Shown: positions 18,464-29,938 of the stretch, piece by piece | Position numbering within the stretch: the first letter of the stretch is position 1 | Layout: every line of letters begins with the position of its first letter | DNA from: Purshia tridentata | Lineage: Eukaryota; Streptophyta; Magnoliopsida; Rosales; Rosaceae | DNA: 34,047 nucleotides | NCBI GenBank assembly: GCA_003254885.1 | Contig: QANT01009092.1 | Coordinates: 1 to 34,047 of the forward strand | Reading direction: 5' to 3' | Made by a program: the position numbers and the translations under genes | Notes under the pieces: generated by a model | Seen by the model: only the letters and a program-made list of their open reading frames with translations | What the model was told of the DNA's origin: nothing | The model's database searches: none

Positions 18464-21129
18464 TGACAGGACCCTCCCCGAGTTCCACCCTTGAACTCGG
18501 GATGATCCTGCGGGAATCCAATGTCAAGGAAAATCCTACCGAAAATTCGGTAGAACCTCCCCTGAAATTGGACTGACCCTGGATTACTTTCCTTAGAAAA
18601 CCTTTAAATCACACTTCTAATCCAGCTTCCCTACCACAAACAGGGGTCTCCGACCCAAATTCATAACAAAAAGGAAATAAGATAGTGTTCGCACTAATAA
18701 CATTGATGTTTACACCGCGGTAGTCCAACAACTATAAATAGTGAAATTAGATAATACGTTAGGGGGGAAAATTACAAGTTTCTACGGTCTACGGAATCCT
18801 CGACGTGCCTCCTGCTCGACCGCTCCACCGCAGTTACCTGGGGGAAATTTTAAAAGAAAACCAGAAGAGGTAAACGTGAGACAACCCAGTGAGTGGACAA
18901 AAATAAAATAATTTTTACAATTAACCGAAAAATTTACATAAGGATCGCACAAATTTTTGCATGAAAACCCCCAGTTTTTGAAATAGTTTTAAAATGTTCG
19001 TTAACAAATCATTTGGACAAAACTCGTAAAATACTCTGCGATTTCTCAATTTGAAAGAACGAAAATTTCATCGTGCAAACTCCAAGATTTTCCCCGCATA
19101 AACAAAATCTTGAGATTTAAATCAAATATTTCATTCGCTCCCAATTTTCCCCGTATAGCCTGCCGTACATGCGCAGGGCCCATAACCTGCCATACGCATG
19201 CAGGGCCAATAATCCTGCCGTACATGCGCAGGGCCTACGACCTGCCGTACGCATGCAGGGCCAATATCCTGCCGTACATGTGCAGAGCCAGGGTCTGTCA
19301 TACACATGCAGGGCCAATATCCTGCCGTACGTGCACGCAGGGCCGCCCCCAAAGGGCAAGGCATCCCGACACACGGCCCAAAGCCTATGTGTGTGCCGTG
19401 ATGGGTCCCAAAGACCTATATACTTCCATAATCCAAGACGGGTACTAAGTGGGTGCTCACTAAAATCCCAATCCATCCGTACTCAATCAACCACATTTAA
19501 AATTGAATAAATTTTATTTGAAAGCGTTCTTAAAAATTTCAGAGCATTCAATAATTGTTCCAGAAAAACCGTACTTTAAATTGGTTTCACACAAACTCAA
19601 TCATAATTTAACAAAAATACAAATCAACCCATAAACTCAATTAATAGCACTCCAAATCCCAAAATCAATATATTTCCAATTGAAATTCATGACTACGCAA
19701 GGCATACGAAAATGAATTAAGTTTAAAACTTGAGAAACTTAAATAAAATGAAGTCCACTCACAGTCAAGGAGTCTAGTCACGTTGCTCGGTTGGGTCGCC
19801 TTCACTCGCGGGTGTCGTCCCTATAAGAAAAAAAAAAAAATACGTTATTAGTTCCTTACTTAAAATGTCCGTCTATATCTAAAATTTGGGGTTTCGCTAA
19901 TCTAAGTCTTTTCTATATCACCCAAGTTAATAGCCCGCTTAATAAAGTCTAAAATCAACGATGATTTCCTAAATTTCACGATTAGAGGGTCGGACTAACC
20001 TCAACCCCAAACAAGTGCCGTTTTCAACCCCAATTTCACCATTTCCACCTTTTCCACTAACCTCAACCCCAAACAAAGTGCCGTTTTCAACTCCAATTTC
20101 ACCATTTCCGCCTTTTCCTTCGAACCCATCATCCCACACTCCAAATTTGATTTCTAAACAATGGAAATTAGCTAAAATACCACTAATTTATATCAATTCC
20201 CCAATTTTCGAGCAATCACCCGAAATAGCCATATTCTCATCCACCAATTCCCAATTTCTTACATTATTCCTTAAAGCCCATGGTTCTAGACCCCAATTAA
20301 CATGTCCTAAGGTTGGGAATTAGTAATTTCAACTCCAATTTCGCATCCCAAGCCACTGATTTCCGAATTTCCAGATTTGGGGTTAAATCCCAATTTCTTC
20401 TCATGTCTAATTCCATCCCAATTACAGCCCCAAACTAAGGTAATTTAAATGTTAGAAGAGGGAGGGAGGAAACCCACCTAAATGGGCAAGAAAACGCCGG
20501 AAAAACTGGCCGGAAACTGGAGGTTGCTGCGGCTGGTGGTGTCCTCTTCGAGCAGCGGCGCGCGCAGGGGCTGGGCGTCGGCGTCGTGGGTCGTGGCGAG
20601 CTGGCGACGGCGGGAGATGGCCGGTCGGTGGCTGGGTGTTGGTCGGAGCAGCTGGACGGGAGGGAAGGGTATCATGCGAAGGGAAGGGGAGAGCTGATGT
20701 GCGGGCTGGGAGGGGGAGAAATGGAGAAATAAAAGAGGAGGGGCCGTTTCCAGAAAATTCTGGAATGTCCCTTTATTTACAATTTTGCCACTCCCTTCCC
20801 ATGTACATAACTTACAAACCGTAACTCCGTTTGACGCATACTTCGTGTCTACGAACTCGTGGGGTCGAGCTCTACTTAACCATGTCAAAGTCCACTCCAA
20901 GGGCCCTATAATTCAAAAAGTCAACTTTTGGGTCCTTTGCCACGTACAAAATTTTCAAATCGTCCCTCCAAACGGGACATGCCGCATGTCTATAAACTCG
21001 TAAGCCCGAGGCCTCCCTAATGGACCCAAAGTCAAACATCCAATCTCATCCAAATCCAAAGTCAACTGTTGGCCCCAAAACCATTTTAAAAATTAAAAAT
21101 TTTTACCTTATGGAGTACGGGTCGTTACA
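18464..21129 (-). mobile_element. Ty3/gypsy-type LTR, minus orientation (2666 bp), copy 1
   Basis: Read on the minus strand it starts TGTAACGACCCGTACTCC at 21129 and ends GGGGAGGGTCCTGTCA at 18464, with TG...CA termini. A second copy of nearly the same length lies at 29939-32582. No primer-binding site or polypurine tract adjoins either end, so it stands as a solo-like LTR. Flanking 5-mers differ (TGATT left, TTTTA right). Its 3' part is clearly related to the plus-strand LTR pieces at 21130-21499 and 23418-25265. Open frames inside (for example 19110-19510 and 20478-20900) come from its repeat array and GC-rich core and are not genes. Confidence 0.85.
19159..19350. repeat. Seven-unit alternating ~27-bp array inside LTR copy 1
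   Basis: The units begin CCTGCC and alternate between a CGTACATGCGCAGGG type and a CGTACGCATGCAGGG type, so the true period is about 54 bp. Each core is near-palindromic (GTACGCATGC, GTGCAC). Length in multiples of 27 keeps several frames open and produces spurious proteins. Confidence 0.85.
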
Positions 21130-21499
21130 TTTTAAATTTTCCTCTCAGGTTATAGCGGTGGAACAGTCGGGCCAAGGACGTCGAGGCAAACTAGTAAACT
21201 TTTGTAATTTGTAGGAATTAGCTACCCTTGTAAATTTTATTTCTTTAGTTAAACTTGTAGTACCGTTCTGATAACCTAATTGAATACTTAATGATTTGGT
21301 TTTGAACCTTGGGTCGGAGACCCCTTTGTTTTCGGTAGAGGCGCTGAGTGTTAGAAGTGCTTTTGCAGGTCTTCATGGAGAAAGGGTTAGTCCAATTTCA
21401 GGGGAGATTCTGTCGAATTTTCGGTAGGATTTTCCTTGATATTGGATTCCCGCAGGATCACTCCAAGTTCTTGGGTGGAATTCGGGGACGGTTTCGTCA
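21130..21499 (+). mobile_element. 3' part of the 5' LTR of a plus-strand Ty3/gypsy element
   Basis: From TTTTAAATTTTCC to the terminal GTTTCGTCA this matches the last 370 bp of the LTR family seen at 18464. Shared blocks include AGCGGTGGAACAGTCG-like, GGGTCGGAGACCCC, CCAATTTCAGGGGAG and TTGGATTCCCGCAGGATCA. The 5' part of this LTR is replaced by minus-oriented LTR copy 1, whose TGTAACG end abuts base 21130. Confidence 0.8.
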
Positions 21500-21502
21500 A
21501 TT

Positions 21503-21514
21503 TGGTATCAGAGC
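21503..21514 (+). other. Retrotransposon primer-binding site (tRNA-Met type)
   Basis: TGGTATCAGAGC lies three bases after the LTR end, the usual place and sequence for priming by initiator methionine tRNA in plant Ty3/gypsy elements. Confidence 0.85.
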
Positions 21515-21606
21515 ATAGGATTAGGATTCCTCTAGCTTTGCACGGAGTGTGCATCCTTGTTTCTGAGAATTTCTTGGCTTTCTTATAGGAATTATACCTC
21601 CTCGAC

Positions 21607-22860
21607 ATGGCTGACTGTTGGGGGACCACCATAGGGTTAACGAAGGTGCAGACGAGACTGCACAAGGATTCGCTCAGTCCTTGGATCGATTAGTTGAGCC
21701 GATGACAAATGTAGTACATACGTGTGGACCTACAAAAGGGGATTATAGTATTGAACGATCTCATAGACTTGGGGCTACAATCTTTAAAGGGGCAACTGAT
21801 CCTGGTGTAGCTAATGATTGGATAGTGAGACTAGAAAGAATTTTTGAGGTTATGAGGTGTTCGGATGAAGAAAAGATAGTATTGGCCCCATTCTTACTTG
21901 ACGGTGACGCTTATTTTTTGTGGGAATCAGAAAAAGTAAGATTGATCGCTGATGAGATTACTTGGGATAGGTTTAGAAGTGCTTTTTATGAGCAGTATTA
22001 TCCCAGGGTGTATTGTGATGAGAAAAGGGTAGAATTCTAGAGGTTGAGACAGGGATCCATGAAAGTGGCAGAGTATGAAAGGAAATTTACAGAGCTTTCT
22101 AGATTTTGCCCACATCTTGTGGCGGATGAGAGAGAGAAGTGCTCTAGATTTGAGGATGGGTTAAGAGAAGAAATTCGAACGACGATTGCAGCTGCTATGC
22201 GTACCAATTAGTCTAGCCAAAGAGAGGCTGCATTGAAAGTGGAGAGGTCCCTTGCAGTAGGAAACAGAAGTGGGATGAGACGCCACCATCATCAGAGCAC
22301 AATAGTAGGTAGTCCTAGTCAAGGACCATCCAAAAAGGGCAGTTTCAGTTCTAGTTCTTCTGGGAGTGGTTGATTCCGAAGTTACCGACATAGTGTTAGT
22401 GGTAGTCAAGGCTCAGGATATAGTCAACAAATTGGAGATCAATCCGTTTATGGTAGTGTCAGTCCTTCAGATTTCTCAGAAAGACAACGATCCACTAGAG
22501 TTGGTGCCCACAGATATCCGGTTTGTGAGACTTGCGATAGACGTCATGAAGGGCCTTGCCTAAGAGGTACTACGGAAGGATGGTTCCATTGTGGTCAGAT
22601 GGGGCATTACAGGAAGGATTGCCCGATGTTGTTCCATGGAGAAGGTGAAGCTTCTAGATCAGCGGTACGGACGAAGCAAACTTTTAGGGCTCAAAGTCAT
22701 AGCCATGGAGCGACACAGAGTGAAGATGGTACAAGTAGCAGTGGCGCTCAGTCTAGTCACTCTATTAGAGGCGGTAGACAACAAAGAGGACGTTCTAGAG
22801 CTCCAGGCAGAGTCTTTGCCATGACCCAGCAGCAGGCACTAGTTTCACCGAACGTCATTC
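21607..22860 (+). pseudogene. Ty3/gypsy gag pseudogene
   Basis: The reading is typical retrotransposon Gag (Retrotrans_gag domain): GATDPGVANDWIVRLERIF, then ITWDRFRSAFYEQYYP, MKVAEYERKFTELSRFCP and FEDGLREEIR. A serine/glycine-rich linker and a CCHC zinc knuckle (HCGQMGHYRKDCP) follow. It is dead. The N-terminus is frameshifted near 21620, in-frame stops lie near 22039, 22209 and 22370, and the first knuckle cysteine is Trp. No protease, reverse transcriptase or integrase follows, so this copy is internally deleted or belongs to a gag-only line. Confidence 0.88.
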
Positions 22861-23417
22861 TGGGTACGTGTTCTATTTGGGTGAAAGGCCCGTATTTTGT
22901 TAATTACGCACTTTATTGTCTCACTTAGACTTGCTCTGTTTGTCGTTAGAGAAGCTTAAGTATAATCTGAAGTCAATTGGAGAATTTAGTAAGATCCTAA
23001 GTAATATTTTGGGGGGATAAGTTTGATATTTATTATGGAATAGTAAGGGAGGCTAATGGGAATCCTAATTAGGATGGAATGGAGGAAGTGATCGAGATTA
23101 AAAAAGAGGGATTAAGCGGTTGAAGAGAATGAATTTAAGGTAATGGACTTATGTAATATTATCTCATTTGTAGTTGGAGCGTACTAGATGGCATAGTTTA
23201 CTGGGGAAACAGTGTTCTTAAGAAGAAACATTAAGGGAGGTTTGAGGAGAATATTTGATTATAATTAAGTTGGGATTTTTAATCAGAGTAGCACAGCAGA
23301 AGCGTAGTGGCTTATAGTCTGAGAAGAGCAAAGGAAGAAATTAAGGAACTTGAGAATTAGATTACCACCGCGTGTGTAAAATTTCGAAGACAAAATTTTC
23401 TAACGGGGGAAGATTGT
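22861..23417 (+). other. Decayed internal region and polypurine tract of the gag element
   Basis: No coding sequence is recognised where pol should be. GTAGCACAGCAGAAGCGTAG near 23286 matches the coding-free element near 29187. The polypurine tract GGGGGAAGAT (23405-23414) directly precedes the 3' LTR. Confidence 0.65.
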
Positions 23418-25265
23418 TGTAATGACTCGTACTTTTTAAGTACATTATAATAGGGCCCAATGTTGACTTTTGGTTCTAGTAAGATTTTAGCTTTGACCTT
23501 GGGTCCATTAGGAAGGTCTTGAGCTCACGAGTTCATTGACACGCGGCATGAGTTATTTAGAGCCCTAGTTAAAAAGTTAGGAATGTGTTAAGGGACTCAA
23601 AAGTTGACTTTTTAAATTACTCGGATTTTAGAGTTGACTTTGACATGGTTGCGTAGAGCTCGACTTCATGAGTTCGTAGACATGTGGCATGCATCATTTG
23701 GAGTTACGGTTTAGAAAATACGGAGGTTTAAAGTGAGGGGCAAACTTGTAATTACATTGAAATGAGTTTAAATTTCCAGAAAATTCTGGAAATTTCCCCC
23801 CACTTTTTATTTCTCTCTCCTCTCCCCCTCTCTCCCGCACTCTCACTCTTCTCTCTCTCTCTCCTCCTCTCTTCAAGGCCAAACTTTGAATGGCCATAAC
23901 TTCTTCGTTTGATGTCTGATTCTGGCGATCTTGGTATCGTTGGAAAGCTATCGACTATGCCTTTCTACTGATAGTCTCAGATCATCATTCCGATCAGCCG
24001 TGAAGATGCAGCAGTGCAGTTACAGTCACGCCACCGCCGTCGTTCTTCGTCGATTCCGGCCGTTTCCGGCCCTGTTTGGGTCGGATTCTTAGTGGGTTTT
24101 ACTCCCCTCTTCATGTGCTTCCTTTCCCCTAAGGTATTGTCCACTAAATTTGAGTATTTTCGTTTATCAATTTTTGGAGTTTACACACCCATTTCGGGTT
24201 CTCTTGGAAAACTAAGATTGGGTGGTGTTTTGAGTTATTTTTGGACAGTAATCACTCTTAGGAACTTCCAATTGAGGATTAGAACAAGAAATTTTAAGGA
24301 ATTTGAAGAAATTGGAAAGTTGGGGAAATTGGGGTTTATTCCCATTTCGGATTTGGCCATGTTTAGGGGAATTGATGGTTGTTTTGGTGTAGATGTGGGG
24401 CTAAGGATGGATTTGGAGTGACTGGAACTTGGATTGATGAATTATTGTGGGAAATTAGAAACTTGGAAGTTGGGGTTTGGAAACCATGTTAAATTCTTTG
24501 GAACCTTTGATTTTGAGTGATAAATTGCGGTAGTTTTAAATAATTTCCAAACTTAAAAACCTTCAATTGTGGTTTAGAATGGTTAGTTTGAAGGAAATCG
24601 GAGAAATGGTGAGTTTGGGACGAAATTGGGCGCTTATGGGTTGTCGAAACGACACTCGGACGATCCTCGGTCAAGTTAGGTGGAATGGAGATTATTGGGG
24701 AAATTACCGGGTAAAAATAAGCTAGTGGCATGGGTTTTGAGTCGAGACGGAAAATAAGTTGGGTTATAGTTAAATATAGATTTGTGGAGTATGAGGCCTA
24801 GAACGTGCACTTGTGTTTTTACGATCGTAAATTGATTAGTATTCTAACGTTTTGTCGTTCTCGTGTTAGGCGACACTTTCGAGACCCGAGACGACCTAGT
24901 CGGAGACCAAAGCTAGGCTATCTCAATGAGTGGACTTTGTTTCCTAAACTATTTTTATGAATTTAATGATTTAATTCATAGTTATATTTTGAGTTATTTG
25001 AGCCGTGATTTATTTAAATTAGAAATATATTTGGTTCGTGAGTTTGGCTTTCGGATTTCCTAAATGAGTGTTGATTTGAATTCTGGACATTGAATTAGTT
25101 ACTTTTGGTTTTATGCTTTGGCTAGACATAAGAAATTGAAAAGATGTTTTTATGCTTGAGTTTTGAGAAAATATTGGATTTCAATGGGCTTTTGTACCAA
25201 GGGTTTACTAGTCGTGGTTTTTGAGAAATTTTAAGTATTTTATATCTTGGGAAAAGAAGTTCTGA
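23418..25265 (+). mobile_element. 3' LTR (truncated) of the plus-strand gag element
   Basis: It starts TGTAATGACTCGTAC after the polypurine tract. The first 300 bp contain four TTGAC(T/C) words and the block GAGTTCGTAGACATG...GGAGTTACGGTTT, shared with both other LTR types here. A middle block (GGAGACC...CAATGAGTGGACTTTG) matches the middle of the 18464 LTR. The last third, including the part seen at 21130-21499, is missing. The junction with foreign sequence is near 25265. Open frames inside (24014-24421 and others) are not supported as genes. Confidence 0.75.
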
Positions 25266-25453
25266 AGAAAAGGACTTTCAAACCACCCTTCGCAGTACCC
25301 TTCAGAAGGCAAAGAATTATATGTTGTCCAGATGATGAGCTAATTAAGCATATAAGGCACACTTAATTGCCCAACTAACTAACAGTCAACTAACAAGCTT
25401 AACAAAACTAACAAACTCAGCAATTCATAGATTGATGCCACATGTACTTATCA
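25266..25453 (-). mobile_element. Start of the 3' LTR of a minus-strand chromovirus (truncated)
   Basis: On the minus strand the tract AAAAGGGAAGGTAA is followed by TGATAAGTACATGTGG at 25453, a normal polypurine-tract/LTR junction. Only about 188 bp remain before it meets the plus-strand LTR remnant at 25265. Confidence 0.65.
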
Positions 25454-25593
25454 TTACCTTCCCTTTTAAAAAACAATTCTTGCCCTTAAGAATCAGCAAA
25501 AGAGGCAAACTAGTAGAATTTTCACTAGAGCAAGATAATTTGCAGGATTGGAGAAACATTAGCCTCTTGAAGTGACACACAATCTACTACAAA

Positions 25594-26569
25594 TCACGGA
25601 CCACAATTTGGAAACCTTTTGAACAAATCATCATAGTTGTCCCAAATGGCATCCTCTGCTGAACAATTGTACTATTGAACTAACACTTCAACAGCAACAA
25701 CATTGTGTTTTTTCACCATCCATCATGAAAGAATAGCTGCAAGATGTTCTTGAACAATTTCGGAGTCAATGATAGTTGGCAGAATGGGTGAAGGAACCAC
25801 ATCATTGTCTAATTTCTTTTTGAGGAAGGACACATGAAACACAGGGTGTAATTTTGAATTGTCAGGAAGCTAAATCTTGTAAGCGACATTACCAATCCTT
25901 GTAGAACATGAAAAGGTCCATAGAACTTAGGTTGAAGCTTATGGAATGAATGTGTAGCCAATGAAGCATGCTGGTATGGGACCAATCTCAGGTACACTTC
26001 ATCACCAACCTGAAATTCCCTCTCAGATCTATGCTTAATTATTTGCTTTCATTGACATCCTGTTTTGAGCAGCTTCCAAATTGCTTTTAAGTAGTGACAA
26101 TATTCTGGTTCTATCTTTGAGACATTGATCCACAAATTCCATTTTGGTTGTTGCTACTTCATAAATGGGAAGATCTGGAGGGGCTTGTCCATACATAACT
26201 TCATATGGAGAGACTTTAGTGGATGTGTGAAATGCAATATTATAACTCCATTTAGCAAGAGGCAACCATTGGAGCCATTTTCTGGGCTGCAAGCTAGTAA
26301 AACACTTGAGATAGGTCTCCAAGCATCTATTGACAACTTCTGTCTGGCCATCTGTTTGTGGGTGATAACCAAAACTTAAGCACAATTTAGAACCCTGTAA
26401 TGCAAAGAATTCCTTCTAGAAAGCACTAAGGAAGACTAGATCCCTGTCATTCACAATTGTTTCCGACATGCCAACCAAGTTAAAGATATTTTCCACAAAT
26501 AACCTTGCTACTGAAGCAGTAGTATAAGGGTGAGATAAGGCTATAAAATGAGCATATTTGGATAGCTGA
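25594..26569 (-). pseudogene. Ty3/gypsy (chromovirus) integrase C-terminal half and chromodomain, broken
   Basis: The minus strand carries the end of the integrase core (SKYAHF, the VNDRD block with a catalytic Asp, then YHPQTDGQTEVVNRCLETYL). The GPY/F module follows (FYGPFHVLQ), and then a chromodomain-like tail (EDAIWDNYDDLFKRFPN). The order and wording fit chromoviruses. Damage: TAG replaces a Trp codon near 26420, a frameshift lies near 26010-26035, and a second Trp-to-TAG is in the chromodomain near 25675. The 5' part is cut off at 26569, where a plus-strand LTR begins. This copy is inactive. Confidence 0.88.
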
Positions 26570-28547
26570 TGTAACACCCCGTACCTTCCAAAGTGGTTTT
26601 GAAAAGTTTTTTTTTAAGGGTTTTCGGGATTTTAATTGAAAAGTAAAACGGTTTGGGCGTTTTTCAAATTTTAAGTTTGACTTTTAAAGTTGGGCAAAAA
26701 GTTGATTTTTCGTTCGGGAGGACTTTTCGCGTTGACTTTGGGTTCGTTGGAAAGGTCTCATCCTCACGAGTTCGTAGACATGTAGCACGCGTCGAACGGA
26801 GCTACGGTTTAGAAGTTACGGACATGTGAAGAGAGGGACAAATTGGTAATTTTGAAAAAGTTATTTTGAAAAGCCCAAAACTCCAGAAAAATCCTCACTT
26901 TCTCTCTCCTCTCTCCCGCAAGTTTCTCTCTCTCACGCGAGTCATTTCCAACCGCGCCTTTCGCCGGCGCGTGGGGGCACGTCCGGCGGCAGTTGGAGCC
27001 GATCTTTGGCTCGCCGTGATCGTCTCTCTCCCCTCTTCCCTCCGGTGGTGGCGCCTCTTCCCGAAACAGCCCGGAACGGAAAATCCAATTCGCGCACAGT
27101 GGAGTCTTGACGGCGATCGCGGCGATCCCGGTGACTTTGAGGCTCGCCGACCGCCCAGAATTCTTCCTTTCATCGAGCCCGTCACAGTGGTGTGCTTCGA
27201 TCATCGGTTGGACCGCCGTGGACGGCGAATCGAAGGCTTGAAGGCCGCAGCTTCTCCAGCGAGTTTCGCCCTTTTCCGGTCACTTTTGGCCGTCAACCCA
27301 GGTTTGAGAATCGATCCTCTCGATCTCCTCCACGTGGTTGTGTCGTCCGTTTTTGACGTTAGAGAGTTTGACTTTTGGCAAGTTGACCGCCATTGACTAC
27401 CCGTTGACCGCCGTGGGTTCCGCTGCGTGTGGTGGTTCCAGTGACCGTTCCTTGGTTTTTGGCCTCGGGCCAACCACCCGAGCCTGTGGGTGAGTTTCTT
27501 GGACCTTTTATGTATTTTTCGGAGCCGGCCAGCCACCGTGCGTGGTGGTTCCCTCTCGTTTTAGTTATTAAACGGACTGGTTGTGAATTCTGGTTTGGTT
27601 GTTGGTTTGTATGGTCTTAGCAGGTACACTCGGCACGGGAATTTGTATTTTCGATGCCGTTTTGCTGCCAGATTTTGGAATCCGTGCAAAAGGAGCCACG
27701 AAGGGCAGTTCGGTCTTTTCGCGCAGTCACAGTGAGTGAACCTAAGTTCAACTAATTTCCAGTTCAGTTGCTTGTTTAATTGTTTTGCTTGTTTGTTGTT
27801 TGCTGTTTGCTAATAAGTGGGTACGGAATTAGGATTGGGAATTCCGAGGATTTAAAGGTGTTTTAAGGTTAAAGGATTAAGGGAGATTGGAACATTCAGT
27901 GGATATTATTTGAGGATTAAGTTGGATTCTAAGTAAGGATCAGTGGTTATTGTTTGAGGATTAGTGAATTCCAGTTGAAGGATCTAATGGAATCCCAAGC
28001 AAGGATCTTGTGGATTGTTTGAGGTGATCTTCCAGTTTAGAGGTTAAATTGAGGATATTTGAGGGATTAAGGATCACATTGGATTTGATCGGTTTAGAGG
28101 ATTTGGTGATCAAGTTAAGGTTTATGGTTTCTGATTTGTAGTTTGACTGTGCTTGAGGCATTAAGATGGATTGTGATTTGATTATTTTACTAATTTTACT
28201 GTTGAGGTTTACAGTAGTTTCCACTCATACGAGCTCTAGTGAGCTTACCGGGTTTGTGTTTAAACCCGGTGCACCTGTGGTTGGGTGCAGGGTTCGATTT
28301 TGCAGGTTGAGCAGGCTGAGGAGGCAGTGGAGAGAAGACGAGGCAGTGGGACCAGCAGTGCTTCAGAAACTTATTTTACACCTTGCTTTTATGTAAAGGT
28401 TTTACAGTTTGTTTTTATAAACATGTTTTTGTAACTTACAGTGGTTTCAGTAAATTATTTTATATTCATGGCTCACAGTTTCAAAAAAAAGGGCCCACAG
28501 TTGCAGGAAAGAGTTTTAGTCACGTGCCCGAGGGTTGGGGCGTGACA
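26570..28547 (+). mobile_element. 5' LTR (1978 bp) of a coding-free Ty3/gypsy-like element
   Basis: It runs from TGTAACACCCCGTACC to GGGGCGTGACA and is followed after three bases by the primer-binding site. The copy at 29606 begins identically. It is inserted in the integrase of the minus-strand chromovirus. A GC-rich core (26930-27450) gives open frames on both strands that overlap heavily and match nothing, so I do not call genes there. Confidence 0.88.
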
Positions 28548-29605
28548 ATTTGGTATCAGAGCTAGACCGGCCGGAAGTGTGGGGATTGTAAGACCCAGGG
28601 ACCAAGACCCTGATGTGAGCGGCTGCGGGGCAGCGGCAAGCTACCAGGTGAGGTGAAGTGAGCGATCCCACACCGCCCGGAGCTGGAAGGGTGATGTTAT
28701 TGAGGAAAGAACTACAGTTTCAGGAAAGCCAGTTGGAAAGAAAGAAAGTTTGGAAAAATCACAGTTTCAGTAAAACCAGTTTGAGAAAAGATTTGAATTT
28801 TCAAAGTATTTTCAGAAAAATGTTTTGATGTGAGCCATGAAAGGGTTTGAGAAAGTTTTCAGATGTGTCCCTCGCACTGCCATTGTCTCTCCTACTCCTC
28901 AGCAAGCTTGGAAAAGTTGGAAGTTAGTTAAGGGAAGTTGACAGTTGGTAAGGTTGTTCAGTGAGAACAGGGTTAGCTAGGTTTGGAAAAGGAAGTTTAG
29001 TGGGTTGAACAGTTTCAGCCTAGTGAGTTCAGTTTACGAGGTAGCAGAGTTACTGAGGAAGTAGCTAGGTGGGACCTAGGCTGTTGACTTGTGGACGTTT
29101 AGGGTTGTACTTTGGTACTTTTTTCTCGAGTTTTAGGTCGCTTTTGACCAGTTTACTCGTCAACTGTCGCAGTTTTCGACGTTGTTCAGAGTTGCGCAGC
29201 GGAAGCGTAGTGGCAGTTCAGAAAAAGCAGACTCAGCAGTTGTCAAAGGTTGTGGCAAGGCAGACTACTCAAAGGCAGTGAAGACCTTGCGGGTTGTACT
29301 CGAAGGTTTCAGAGTTCAGTTATGAGAAGAACGTGACAAGCTCGTTGTCGCTAGTTCTTTAGTTAAGGCTTACGTGTTTGTTTGTTTGTGCTAGTGTTCA
29401 GTTTTGTTTTCCAGAAAGGTTTTGAAAAGGGTTTCAGTTTTGAAAAAGGTTTAGTTTTTAAAAGAAAAAGTTTGAACGAGCTTTCAGTTTGGACTTGTGT
29501 GCCTTTGCTTGCTTATGCTTGTTTGTTGGTGACTGTGAGGAGTCACTTCACTTGTTACTTTCCCTTGGGAATTTCGAGGACTAAATTCTTTTAAGGGGGG
29601 TAGAT
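28548..29605 (+). mobile_element. Coding-free internal region (LARD-like), with PBS and PPT
   Basis: The primer-binding site TGGTATCAGAGC is at 28551-28562, and the polypurine tract TTAAGGGGGG is at about 29591-29600. Between them lies about 1 kb with no gag or pol similarity and many CAGTTTCAG/GAAAAG words. GTTGCGCAGCGGAAGCGTAG near 29189 matches the tail of the gag element at 23286. Both priming sites are kept while coding is lost, which fits a large retrotransposon derivative mobilised in trans. Confidence 0.75.
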
Positions 29606-29938
29606 TGTAACACCCCGTACCTTCCAAAGTGGTTTTGAAAAGTTTTTTTTTAAGGGTTTTCGGGATTTTAATTTGAAAAGTAAAACGGTTTGGGTGTTTT
29701 TCAAATTTTAAGTTTGACTTTTAAAGTTGGGCAAAAAGTTGACTTTTTGTTCGGGAGGACTTTTCGCGTTGACTTTGGGTTCGTTGGAAAGGTCTTGTCC
29801 TCACGAGTTCGTAGACACGTAGCACGCGTCGAACGGAGCTAGGGTTTAGAAGTTACAGACATGTGAAGAAAGGGACAAATTGGTAATTTTGAAAAAGTTG
29901 TTTTTAAAAGCCCAAAACCCCAGAAAATCCTCACTTTC
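29606..29938 (+). mobile_element. 3' LTR of the coding-free element, truncated after 333 bp
   Basis: It repeats the first 333 bp of the LTR at 26570 with only scattered differences, then stops inside CACTTTC at the border of minus-strand LTR copy 2. The remainder is not found on the other side of that LTR, so sequence was lost along with the insertion. Confidence 0.85.

Noticed and set aside
19110..19510. Repetitive cysteine/histidine-containing proteins on both strands (also 30462-31066)
   Set aside because: They are translations of the 27-bp LTR array in every frame, inside non-coding LTR.
20478..20900. GC-rich open frames in the LTR cores (also 26809-27536 and 31845-32214)
   Set aside because: Multiple overlapping frames on both strands caused by GC-rich LTR sequence. 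No conserved domains.
28286..28300. tRNA-like GGTTCGATTTT word
   Set aside because: No cloverleaf could be built around it. It lies inside an LTR.
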